Positions 16,559 through 24,422 of a DNA stretch of 64,000 bases are shown piece by piece; position 1 is the stretch's first letter, and each line of letters begins with the position of its first letter. The position numbers were made by a program, and so were the translations under genes. The stretch comes from an uncultured Mycoplasmatota bacterium (lineage in GTDB: Bacteria; Bacillota_I; Bacilli_A; RF39; UBA660), in contig URVV01000006.1 in NCBI GenBank assembly GCA_900551455.1, positions 1 through 64,000 of the forward strand, in the 5' to 3' direction. The notes under the pieces are model-generated. The model saw only the letters and a list, made by a program, of their open reading frames with translations, was not told where the DNA came from and did no database searches.

Positions 16559-17796
16559 TTTTTTTCCTCCATAAATTCTTTTGCAACATTAATTACAGCT
16601 ATCTTACCATAATCATATGTAAGTGATCCTTGTAAATATGCTATATATGGAGTTCTTAGAGGGCCATCACAAGATAATTCAATTGATGAACCTTGGGTAA
16701 ATGAACCTGAAGCCATTATTACTTGGTCTTTGTATCCAGGCATATCTGATGGTACTGGACTAACATTAGAGTCTATTGCTGAACTACTTTGAATTATCTT
16801 ACAGAAATCTATTAATTTATATTTGTTTCTAAATTCGATATTTTGAACAATATCTACCCTCTTGTCACAATATCTTGGAGAGACAGTGTATCCTAGTTTT
16901 TCCATAACATAACTCATTAGAGTAACAGTTTTGATGGCTGAGCTTACAACTAGAGGACTCATATATAATCCTAAGAGGAACATTCTGTTGGCATTGCCTG
17001 ATGGACCAACTTCTTTTCCTTGGCCAGGAACATTTAATCTTTCGGCACATAATTCAATTAATTTTTTCTTACCACAGATGTATGCACCGTTTGTAGCTAT
17101 GCCGGCACCTAAATTTTTAATAAGACTACCTACTACTAGATCGGCCCCAACTTCAGTTGGTTCTTTATAAGTTACAAATTCGCAGTAGCAATTATCTACC
17201 ATAATAATTACTTCTTTATCTATTTTTCTAATATCAGTAATTATTTTTTTTAACTTTTCTATGTCAATACTTTCTCTAGTAGAATAGCCTTTACTTCTTT
17301 GAATAGTAATTAGTTTTACTCTTTTACTAAGGAGGGATTTATAGATGGCTTCTTTATCAAAGTCGTTGTTTATTAGGTCTATTTGTTCATATTTAATACC
17401 ATAGCTTATTAAACTACTGTCATTGTCTTCTATTCCTATTACTTTGTCTAGGGTATCATATGGTTTTCCGGTAATTGATAGTAAAGTGTCACCAGGACGA
17501 AGCATTGCACTCATAGCAACAGTTAAGGCGTGCGTTCCGGAAATCAATTGGCTTCTTACTAGGGCATCTTCACATTTAAAGACGTCTTTATATACATCTT
17601 CAACAATGTCTCTTCCAATATCATTATACCCATAGCCAGTAGTACCGTTTAAGTGACTTTCGCTTACTTTATTGTTATGAAAGGCTTTTAATACTTTCAT
17701 ACTGTTGAAGAAACTTATTTTTTCTATTTCTTTATATTGTTCTTTTAATACTTCTTCGCAGTTGTATACGAATTCTATTACATTTTTTCTATCCAT
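16555..17796 (-). CDS. YnbB-like PLP-dependent enzyme (methionine gamma-lyase family)
   Basis: 413 residues, fold-type I PLP enzyme. Visible are RSQLISGTHALTVAMSAM (PLP phosphate region), IMVDNCYCEF (Asp that contacts PLP) and VGSLIKNLGAG (Schiff-base Lys). This matches the family first called aluminium-resistance protein and named YnbB in Bacillus; its physiological substrate is not settled. It overlaps the SDR gene by 19 bases and murD by 4, so the three are translationally coupled. The AAGGAATG ribosome site lies inside the SDR coding sequence. Confidence 0.85.
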   Translation of the reverse strand: MDRKNVIEFVYNCEEVLKEQYKEIEKISFFNSMKVLKAFHNNKVSESHLNGTTGYGYNDIGRDIVEDVYKDVFKCEDALVRSQLISGTHALTVAMSAMLRPGDTLLSITGKPYDTLDKVIGIEDNDSSLISYGIKYEQIDLINNDFDKEAIYKSLLSKRVKLITIQRSKGYSTRESIDIEKLKKIITDIRKIDKEVIIMVDNCYCEFVTYKEPTEVGADLVVGSLIKNLGAGIATNGAYICGKKKLIELCAERLNVPGQGKEVGPSGNANRMFLLGLYMSPLVVSSAIKTVTLMSYVMEKLGYTVSPRYCDKRVDIVQNIEFRNKYKLIDFCKIIQSSSAIDSNVSPVPSDMPGYKDQVIMASGSFTQGSSIELSCDGPLRTPYIAYLQGSLTYDYGKIAVINVAKEFMEEKK

Positions 17797-18470
17797 AATT
17801 TATCATTCCTTACATCTATTCTTATTAATTTTTCTTTGATATTATTATTAATTATATCGATAATTACATCTACTACTTCAGATATTTGTAGTAATCTACT
17901 TTGGTTAATTCTTTTTAGTTCATTAGATAGATATTCTTGGTTCATTTGTCTGGTACTAGAGGTATCTATCCAGTTGGGACATAGACAATATATTTTATTT
18001 GTGGTATATGATTCAAGGGCTTTAGACATAAAAATTATACCATTTTTACTGATGGAATAATCTAGACTGTACTCGCTATAGGTATCTATTCCATCAGTAC
18101 TACTCATATTGATAATTATACCATCATCTATATATCTTGAGTAGATTTGATTTAGGAGAAATGTTCCTACTAGATTGACTTCTAGTACATCCATAAATTC
18201 TTTTTTAGTTTTATTTAAGAAAGAGTTATCACAACTAATACTTTGGAGATTGATTATAACATCTATCTTTTTATATAAGTCTATTCCATATTTTATAATT
18301 TCTTCAATAGATTTTTCGCTTGTTACATCACATTTATAACTATTTATTCCGGTAATAGTTATGGGATTTTTATAGTAGCTTAAAATGACGTTATTGCCAT
18401 TGTTTTTCAGTTTTTGTCCTAGGGAAATACCTATATCTGAACTTCCACCAATTATTAATATGCTTTTCAT
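17778..18470 (-). CDS. short-chain dehydrogenase/reductase (FabG-like)
   Basis: 230 residues. NAD(P)-binding glycine motif GGSSDIGISLG at the N-terminus, NLQSIS where most members have NNAG, and the catalytic YSISK at about 150 with an upstream Ser (NMSSTDG). Classical SDR fold; it could reduce 3-oxoacyl-ACP or a sugar/alcohol. No other fatty-acid gene is near, so FabG function is not assumed. First gene of the SDR-ynbB-murD unit, with AGGTGAAAAG before the ATG. Confidence 0.85.
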   Translation of the reverse strand: MKSILIIGGSSDIGISLGQKLKNNGNNVILSYYKNPITITGINSYKCDVTSEKSIEEIIKYGIDLYKKIDVIINLQSISCDNSFLNKTKKEFMDVLEVNLVGTFLLNQIYSRYIDDGIIINMSSTDGIDTYSEYSLDYSISKNGIIFMSKALESYTTNKIYCLCPNWIDTSSTRQMNQEYLSNELKRINQSRLLQISEVVDVIIDIINNNIKEKLIRIDVRNDKLWIEKM

Positions 18471-18487
18471 CTTTTCACCTATATATA

Positions 18488-18496
18488 ATTATATCA
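18488..18496 (-). promoter_or_regulatory. extended -10 promoter of the SDR-ynbB-murD unit
   Basis: TGATATAAT on the minus strand (18496-18488), 17 bases before the start codon. Confidence 0.6.
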
Positions 18497-18610
18497 TTAA
18501 TTGTTTTTTTTGACTATTATAATTAAGATTATTTAAGTAAAATACTTCCAAATGTAGATTTTCATTGACATATAGTTTGTAGTTATTAAAATTAATTATA
18601 TATTTAATTT

Positions 18611-18871
18611 TTATTTAATTATTTCTGATACTTTATCAATGGAATCTCTGACGACTTCTAACATATTTCTTATATCTGGATGTCCTTGTGTTGTGTGTTC
18701 TTTCCAATCGTTATTAAAGACATATGATCCATTGGTACATAGGGTTTGAGCTACTAGCATTAGCCAGTTACCTAGAGCATTTTGTTCGGTACTGGTGAGG
18801 TTGTCTATTAGAACATATCCGAGGAGAAAGGCAGCAATAGTATATGTTTTTGATTCTTCTTTTTTATTCAT
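18611..18871 (-). CDS. small helical protein, unknown
   Basis: 86 residues, not recognised. An N-terminal amphipathic/hydrophobic helix (TYTIAAFLLGYVLIDNL) leads into a TSTEQNALGNWLMLVAQTLCTNGS segment and a charged C-terminal helix. It may be a cytoplasmic helical bundle. No Shine-Dalgarno sequence; a TATACT box ends 5 bases before the ATG, just after the preceding terminator, so a leaderless transcript is possible. It lies between the PBP cluster and the SDR unit. Confidence 0.55.
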   Translation of the reverse strand: MNKKEESKTYTIAAFLLGYVLIDNLTSTEQNALGNWLMLVAQTLCTNGSYVFNNDWKEHTTQGHPDIRNMLEVVRDSIDKVSEIIK

Positions 18872-18883
18872 ACTTAAGTATAT

Positions 18884-18910
18884 GAAAAAGAGATGAAATT
18901 AATCATCTCT
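18884..18910 (-). terminator. terminator at the end of the 183-residue gene
   Basis: AGAGATGA/TCATCTCT stem with a T run on the minus strand. The stop codon at 18899 lies within the loop. Confidence 0.85.
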
Positions 18911-19450
18911 TAAAAATATATTACTTGCTAGTATTTTAGCTAATAGTGGTCTTTTCTTAATTCTGACTTTTTTATTTAGGTGTTTCTTTATTTCTTGTAA
19001 GACCTTTCGACGATTTGTTTCGTCGTCTTTATTTTCAGCTTTATAACGATATGTTTCCATAATGAAACTTTTATTGGTTATTCTTGCTTCCTTGAAGACG
19101 CCGATTTCTTTCAATGTTTGATTTAATAATTCTAGCATTTCTTTATCAGTTATTCTTTCTTCATAAACGGTTATTCCAAATGTTCTTTCGTCAATGATTG
19201 TTGGGTTATAATTGTAATAGTGTTGGGTATCATTTTCAGATTCTAAGGAATAGCCAGTAATATTGTTTATTACTTTATCAGATATGGGATTATCAAGTAA
19301 GAATTTATTGCTTACTAGGATCGGCCTTTGCTCATCTGACATATTTTCTAGGGTGTCGGCTAACCAATAGGCAATTAAATTGATATCACTTTTTTCTTCT
19401 ACCGAGGGTAAATCCTCATCTTTTAAAGTAAAAGTATAAACCTTTTTCAT
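18899..19450 (-). CDS. conserved-looking cytoplasmic protein, unknown
   Basis: 183 residues, not recognised. No signal or membrane segment. The N-terminal half contains LIAYWLADTLENMSDEQRP and beta-rich stretches (ERTFGITVYEERITDKEML). The C-terminal ~45 residues are strongly basic (NKKVRIKKRPLLAKIL), which would suit nucleic-acid or membrane-surface binding. GGAAGATG ribosome site. It lies directly downstream of the pbp gene but behind a promoter-like sequence of its own, so it may be regulated apart from the division genes. Confidence 0.55.
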   Translation of the reverse strand: MKKVYTFTLKDEDLPSVEEKSDINLIAYWLADTLENMSDEQRPILVSNKFLLDNPISDKVINNITGYSLESENDTQHYYNYNPTIIDERTFGITVYEERITDKEMLELLNQTLKEIGVFKEARITNKSFIMETYRYKAENKDDETNRRKVLQEIKKHLNKKVRIKKRPLLAKILASNIFLRDD

Positions 19451-19483
19451 TTTTTCATCTTCCTTTTTTCATAAGTACATATA

Positions 19484-19512
19484 ATGTTACCACAAAAAAT
19501 GTTTGTTGTCAA
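19484..19512 (-). promoter_or_regulatory. possible promoter of the 183-residue gene
   Basis: Perfect TTGACA (19512-19507), 17-base spacer, but a poor -10 (TAACAT, 19489-19484). Confidence 0.5.
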
Positions 19513-19513
19513 A

Positions 19514-21655
19514 TTAGTAAGGTTTTTTAAATTCGATAATTATTTTTTCATTTATTTTTTCTTGGGGATTGATATTTTGCTTATAAGCATAACCATATCC
19601 TTTTAAATCATATTCAACATTCATTAAATCTAGAATACTTTTAGATTCTTTATATGATAAGTTTGTAAAATCAATCATTGTTTTATCATAGTCGTTAGTA
19701 AGTAATACTAAGAGGTCTCCTTTATAAAGATTAACTCCTGATTCGGGATATTGTTTTATTATTTTATTACCAGTTCCTAGAGTTATTACTCTTATATTAT
19801 TTTTTGTTAATTCTTGCTTTATATCTGTTACGGTTTTATTTAGATAGTTATCTACTTGATACTTGTTATTTTCTTTGTTGGAATTATCAATATTTAAGTA
19901 TTTAGAAACATTTACAATAATATCTTTTATTGGGCCTGCCATATAATTATAGCTATCTTTGGGTTTTTTCATTGCAATATAGACAATTACTTCGGGGTTA
20001 TCTCCAGGGTAGATTCCAGCAAAGGAATAAATATTTTTACCGTTTTCTGTTAAGTATTTACCATTTTCAAAGATTGAGGCGGTACCAGTTTTTCCTATTA
20101 AGTCATAGCCTTCCATATAATAGGCTGAACCTGTTCCTTCGGTGGAATCTTTAGTTACTACACTTCTTAATAATTCTTTCATTTTGTCGGTTGTTTCTTT
20201 GCTTACTACTTGTCCTAATTCGGTTCTTTTATTTTCTATGATTACTTTGCCGGTGCTATCTTCAATTTTAGATACGACATATGGTTTTAACATTACACCA
20301 TCATTAGCAACAATAGAATATCCTTGTAATAATTGAATGGGACTTACAGTGATACCTTGGCCATAACCGGCAGTGGCAGCTTCAACATCGTATGTAAATT
20401 GGATTGTTCCACTTAATTCATTATCTAGGGTTATACCAGTCTTTTTACCAAAACCAAATTTGTCATAACAGGCTTTTAATTCTTTTTTGGTGATTACACC
20501 ATCTAATAGGCTGGCAACACCAATATTTGATGATAGAGCAAATCCTTTATCATAGGTAATTTCTCCCCAACCGGTAATATTCCAGTCTTTAATAGTTGTT
20601 TTATCATTAGGGTTTATTTTTGATATATATGTTTTTGATCCAGATTTGAATTTGTCATTGCCATTATATTTACCACTGTCAATAGCGCACATATAACTAA
20701 ATGTTTTCATAGTAGAACCTGGTTCATAAACGTTACTTACAAAGGGATCTAAGTAGTTTGTTAGGTTTCTTATATTAGGGTCAAAGGATGGGGTTGAAGA
20801 ATATCCAAGAATAGCTCCAGTTTTGGCATCCATAACTCCTAGTACAACCCATTCGGCTTGACTGTCTGCTTGAGCTTTTTTGATGGCTTTTTCAACAAAT
20901 AGTTGAATACTACTATCAATTGTTAAGTAGATGTTCTCACCGTTAATAGCTTCTTCTTTGTATTCGTTAGAATTTGCTATTTTATTACCACGGGCATCTT
21001 TTTCATATTTTATATATCCAGATTTTCCAGTTAATTCTTTATTATAATAACCTTCTATTCCTAATTCTCCGACCATATAACTATTTCCATCAATCTCTTT
21101 ATTTCTGGTGTATCCTAGAAGATATGAAGCAAAATCTCCGTTTGGATAGTATCTTTTTGTACTTTTAATAAAGTCTATTCCTGGGAGGTTTAAGGCTTTT
21201 ATTTCTTCCATTTTTATTTGACTTAATCCTTTACCAGCAGTACCAAATTCTACTTGATAGGCTTTTTTATTTAATCTTTCTAGGATTTTATCATATGGCA
21301 TATTAATTACTTTTTCTAGGGCTCTGGCAGTACTTTCTTTGTCTTTAACGTGTCTAAGATTTTTTTCGGTACTTCTTGATTCGTCAAGGTATGCGATAAG
21401 GGTATAACTAGAAACATCTTGAGCTAGTGCGGTACCTTTTATGTCATAAATAGTTCCTCTATCAGGAAGAATTGTTTGTTCGTAGATGTTTCTGTTAGAG
21501 GTAAATTCTTTAATTGTTAGTTTGTCAGTTGCTTTATAGTTAAATAAGCATCTATATATTAGAGTAAGAATAAGAGTAATAAACAAAAAAAAGACAGATA
21601 AATACACTAACTTATTTATCTTAAGTTTATTAGTATTTATTTTACTGTCTTTCAT
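19514..21655 (-). CDS. class B penicillin-binding protein with PASTA domains
   Basis: 713 residues. Monofunctional transpeptidase that crosslinks septal peptidoglycan. Short cytoplasmic tail, membrane helix at about 15-38, dimerisation domain with RGTIYDIKGTALA, then the active-site motifs EPGSTMKTF (SxxK Ser), SSN (ALSSNIGV) and KTGT (IGKTGTASI). Two PASTA-like segments make up the last ~120 residues. This is PBP2X/PbpB architecture; SpoVD is similar but normally has one PASTA domain. It lies 8 bases after ftsL in the mraZ-rsmH-ftsL-pbp order. Called as the division PBP, not the spore one. Confidence 0.9.
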   Translation of the reverse strand: MKDSKINTNKLKINKLVYLSVFFLFITLILTLIYRCLFNYKATDKLTIKEFTSNRNIYEQTILPDRGTIYDIKGTALAQDVSSYTLIAYLDESRSTEKNLRHVKDKESTARALEKVINMPYDKILERLNKKAYQVEFGTAGKGLSQIKMEEIKALNLPGIDFIKSTKRYYPNGDFASYLLGYTRNKEIDGNSYMVGELGIEGYYNKELTGKSGYIKYEKDARGNKIANSNEYKEEAINGENIYLTIDSSIQLFVEKAIKKAQADSQAEWVVLGVMDAKTGAILGYSSTPSFDPNIRNLTNYLDPFVSNVYEPGSTMKTFSYMCAIDSGKYNGNDKFKSGSKTYISKINPNDKTTIKDWNITGWGEITYDKGFALSSNIGVASLLDGVITKKELKACYDKFGFGKKTGITLDNELSGTIQFTYDVEAATAGYGQGITVSPIQLLQGYSIVANDGVMLKPYVVSKIEDSTGKVIIENKRTELGQVVSKETTDKMKELLRSVVTKDSTEGTGSAYYMEGYDLIGKTGTASIFENGKYLTENGKNIYSFAGIYPGDNPEVIVYIAMKKPKDSYNYMAGPIKDIIVNVSKYLNIDNSNKENNKYQVDNYLNKTVTDIKQELTKNNIRVITLGTGNKIIKQYPESGVNLYKGDLLVLLTNDYDKTMIDFTNLSYKESKSILDLMNVEYDLKGYGYAYKQNINPQEKINEKIIIEFKKPY

Positions 21656-21663
21656 ATTATCAC

Positions 21664-21957
21664 CTATTCTGATACTGATTTGATATTATTATTATTGTAT
21701 GTTAAACCTAGTTCACTACTAACTTTTTGGATTTTTTCTAAGGAAACCATTTCATTTATTTTCATTACTAAACTTTGATTGTCTTCGGCCTCTTCTTTTA
21801 TTGTACCATTAAGTTCTTGTATTTCAAGGTTTATTTTACTTAACATAGCTTTGCTATAGATTATTCCCATTACTAGAAAAACGGTTATAAAAACAAAGGT
21901 TTTATAAATTAATTTTTCTCTTTTTAAGTTTTTATTTATTCTTTTCTTTTTTTTCAT
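21664..21957 (-). CDS. ftsL: FtsL-like cell-division protein
   Basis: 97 residues. A very basic cytoplasmic N-terminus (KKKKRINKNLKREK), one membrane helix (about 18-38) and an extracellular coiled coil (INLEIQELNGTIKEEAEDN). FtsL sequences are poorly conserved, so the call rests on size, topology and position between rsmH and the division PBP, where FtsL is always found. It would bridge DivIC and the PBP at the septum. AAAGGACTGAT site overlapping the end of rsmH. Confidence 0.85.
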   Translation of the reverse strand: MKKKKRINKNLKREKLIYKTFVFITVFLVMGIIYSKAMLSKINLEIQELNGTIKEEAEDNQSLVMKINEMVSLEKIQKVSSELGLTYNNNNIKSVSE

Positions 21958-21962
21958 TAAGA

Positions 21963-22886
21963 TCAGTCCTTTATTTTTTCTACGACGCGTAATCTGGCAC
22001 TTCTAGCACGATTATTTATCTCGAGTTCTTCTTTACTTGGAGTAATTCCTTTACTAATAATTTTTAGTTTTGGCAAATATTCTTCGGGAATTGATGGTAA
22101 TTTTGAAAATCTACTATCAATTTCACTATATTTTTTAAATTTATTTTTTACAAGGCGATCTTCTAGGGAGTGGAAGGTTATGATACAAATTCTTCCTCCT
22201 ATTTTCAAAAGATCAATTGCTTGTTCTAAACCACTTTCTAAAACATCTAATTCGTGATTAACTTCTATTCTTATTGCTTGAAATGTTTTTCTAGCTGGAT
22301 GTCCTTCTCTTAAGTATTTGGCTGGGACGCTTCTTTTGATTATTTCTACTAATTCTAGGGTGGTTTCTATTGGTCTTATGCTACGCTCTTTAATGATGTT
22401 TTTAGCAATACTGGTAGCATATTTTTCTTCGCCATATTCTCTTAAGACTCTAACTAAATTTTGATAGTCGTAGTTGTTTACTAGGGTGTATGCAGAGAAG
22501 TCACTATCAGTATCCATTCGCATATCTAATCTAGCGTCATTATGATAGCTAAATCCTCTATAGTCTTCATCTAGTTGCATACTACTTACTCCTATATCAA
22601 ATAATATACCATCTACTTTGGTTATGCCTTCTTTAAGGAGACATTGTTTCATATTTGAAAAATTGCTTTTGATGATTTTGAAATTATCATATTGCGACAA
22701 TCTTTCTTGACTATATTGAATAGCTTCACTATCTTGATCAAAGCAGAAAAGAAACCCCTTATTAATTCTTTTCAAGATTTCTAAACTATGTCCTCCGAAT
22801 CCTAAAGTAGCATCTACGTAAATTCCTTGTTCTTGTATTTTTAATTCTTCAATACTTTCCTCTAATAATACACTCTTATGCTTCAT
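21963..22886 (-). CDS. rsmH: 16S rRNA (cytosine-1402 N4) methyltransferase
   Basis: 307 residues from the ATG at 22886 (MKHKSVLLEES), which has GGGGAAG 8 bases upstream; a longer in-frame start at 22937 would lie deep inside mraZ. SAM-binding VDATLGFGGHS, FDQDSEAI, the ILFDIGVSSMQLD motif and the C-terminal CIITFHSLEDRLVKN identify RsmH/MraW. It methylates 16S rRNA in the decoding centre. It overlaps mraZ by 11 bases, indicating coupling. Ends in TGA. Confidence 0.95.
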   Translation of the reverse strand: MKHKSVLLEESIEELKIQEQGIYVDATLGFGGHSLEILKRINKGFLFCFDQDSEAIQYSQERLSQYDNFKIIKSNFSNMKQCLLKEGITKVDGILFDIGVSSMQLDEDYRGFSYHNDARLDMRMDTDSDFSAYTLVNNYDYQNLVRVLREYGEEKYATSIAKNIIKERSIRPIETTLELVEIIKRSVPAKYLREGHPARKTFQAIRIEVNHELDVLESGLEQAIDLLKIGGRICIITFHSLEDRLVKNKFKKYSEIDSRFSKLPSIPEEYLPKLKIISKGITPSKEELEINNRARSARLRVVEKIKD

Positions 22887-23319
22887 CCAAATCTTCCCCA
22901 TCAAATAAGTTTTCTGATATTTCATCCAACTTTTCATTATTTTCGGTCATTAGTTTATTATATTTATCTAATGCCCAAATTTCTAGACGATCATTTACCC
23001 CAATGATTGCACATTCTTTTTGTATTCCCGCATATAAAGTTAAAGAATTTACTAAGTTTACTCTACCTTGTTTGTCGAATTCACATACAGTGGCGCTTGC
23101 CAAGAAAAATCTGGTAAATATTCTGGCATCCTTTTTAGTAAATGGAAGTTTTTTTAGTTTAGCAACTATCTTTTCCCATTCAGATAATGAATATACGAAT
23201 AGGCAACCATCTAAACCTTTTGTTACGATAAAACTTTCACCAAGTTCTTCTCTAAATTTTGAAGGAATTATTAATCTTCCCTTTTCATCAATATTATGAT
23301 GATATTCTCCAATTAACAT
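22876..23319 (-). CDS. mraZ: transcriptional regulator MraZ
   Basis: 147 residues from the ATG at 23319 (MLIGEYHHNID), the usual family start, with GGGGGA before it. Two AbrB-like swapped-hairpin repeats each carry the MraZ signature DEKGRLIIPSKFRE and DKQGRVNLVNSL. MraZ forms a ring-shaped oligomer that binds clustered repeats in its own promoter and controls the dcw operon; it represses in E. coli and can activate in Mollicutes. Its probable boxes lie immediately upstream. Confidence 0.96.
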   Translation of the reverse strand: MLIGEYHHNIDEKGRLIIPSKFREELGESFIVTKGLDGCLFVYSLSEWEKIVAKLKKLPFTKKDARIFTRFFLASATVCEFDKQGRVNLVNSLTLYAGIQKECAIIGVNDRLEIWALDKYNKLMTENNEKLDEISENLFDGEDLDEA

Positions 23320-23328
23320 GACTATCCC

Positions 23329-23354
23329 CCACTTTCTTCCACTTTTCACCACTT
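23329..23354 (-). promoter_or_regulatory. MraZ operator: three AAGTGG boxes at 10-base spacing
   Basis: On the minus strand AAGTGG occurs three times at exact 10-base intervals (23354-23349, 23344-23339, 23334-23329), between the -10 box and the mraZ start. This matches the AAAGTGKN3 repeat described for Mollicute MraZ boxes. Confidence 0.88.
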
Positions 23355-23362
23355 GCAATTAT

Positions 23363-23391
23363 ATTCTATAACAAAAAAAACTATTTGTAAA
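23363..23391 (-). promoter_or_regulatory. promoter of the mraZ operon
   Basis: TTTACA (23391-23386), 17-base spacer, TAGAAT (23368-23363). The -35 box sits in the loop of the upstream terminator, and the start point falls next to the first MraZ box. Confidence 0.75.
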
Positions 23392-23408
23392 TACTTCAAA
23401 TAGTTTTT
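23376..23408 (-). terminator. terminator after the YihY-like gene, overlapping the mraZ promoter
   Basis: AAAAACTATTTG/CAAATAGTTTTT, 9-base loop, T run on the minus strand. Confidence 0.85.
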
Positions 23409-23422
23409 CTCAATACTTTACA

Positions 23423-24409
23423 CTATTTTTTTTCATCATTATTTTCTGGTTCAGGGTTATCGATAGGTTTTTCTTGTTCTTCTTGGGAAATTTTTTCTTT
23501 TCTTCTTTTTTCTTTTACCTTATCACTTTTTTTCTTTCTTTTTATTTTTTCTTTTTCAAGAAGTTCTTCTTCTACTTTTATTTGTTCTAGAACTAGTTGC
23601 TGTTCTTCTTTTTTAGAGACATTAATAGCCATTCCTAGAACGAAGATATATGATAAGAAATATAACCATGCTAGCATAATAATCATTGATGATAAGTTAC
23701 CATACAAGATATCATATCTGGCAAAATATGTTAAATAGAATTTAAAGACAATAGTGGCTACGATCCATAGAATTGTGGTAAATATTGCTCCAAGGGTTGT
23801 TTCATTACTTTTAATATTCTTACTTGGGGCAATAGTATATATTAGTTTTATATTAAAGTATATTATCATTAAAGTTAATGGCCACTTAATTATTTTAAAT
23901 AGGGTTAGGGCTTCATCAGCATAATTTTCTAATAGTTTAGCATTTCTCATTAATGATAAAATGTTTTCACCAAATACAGGAACTATCATTAGAAAGACAA
24001 ATAGAATGATGATGATTATTAGAAGAATAAAGGAACTTATTCGGTCTTTAATAAAATCACTATTTTTTATTCCATATAATGTATTTGAGGTGGTTATTAC
24101 AGCGTATGTTCCATTTGAAGCAAAAATGAATGCTAAAATATTAAATATTCCTACGTTGGTATCGAAACCTTTACCAGAAATTATTTCTATGATGGCTCCG
24201 CTTACTTGTTCTGGCATAATACTTCTTACTAAATTACTAACTAAATCGATAGATATGTCAAATGAGGATGCAAGGAGAACTAGAATTGTTAGTAATGGAA
24301 AGATTGCTAGAAATAGATAGTAAGCAATGTTAGCTGGTAATATGGCCATTTCGGGCATCTTTAATATGTTAAAGAGTTTTTTGAAGTACCCCTTAATTTT
24401 TTTCTTCAT
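23423..24409 (-). CDS. YihY/UPF0761-family membrane protein
   Basis: 328 residues. An amphipathic N-terminus, then six membrane segments with the family motifs NIAYYLFLAIFPLLTILVLLASS and the late LYGNLSSMIIMLAWLYFLSYIFVLGMAIN (about 240-268). Family members were once annotated as RNase BN, which is not supported; the true role is unknown. The last ~65 residues form a long charged Lys/Glu tail (KIKRKKKSDKVKEK...), probably cytoplasmic. Downstream of the GGDEF sensor gene by 13 bases, probably co-transcribed. Confidence 0.88.
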   Translation of the reverse strand: MKKKIKGYFKKLFNILKMPEMAILPANIAYYLFLAIFPLLTILVLLASSFDISIDLVSNLVRSIMPEQVSGAIIEIISGKGFDTNVGIFNILAFIFASNGTYAVITTSNTLYGIKNSDFIKDRISSFILLIIIIILFVFLMIVPVFGENILSLMRNAKLLENYADEALTLFKIIKWPLTLMIIYFNIKLIYTIAPSKNIKSNETTLGAIFTTILWIVATIVFKFYLTYFARYDILYGNLSSMIIMLAWLYFLSYIFVLGMAINVSKKEEQQLVLEQIKVEEELLEKEKIKRKKKSDKVKEKRRKEKISQEEQEKPIDNPEPENNDEKK

Positions 24410-24422
24410 ATTATTTCCCTCG

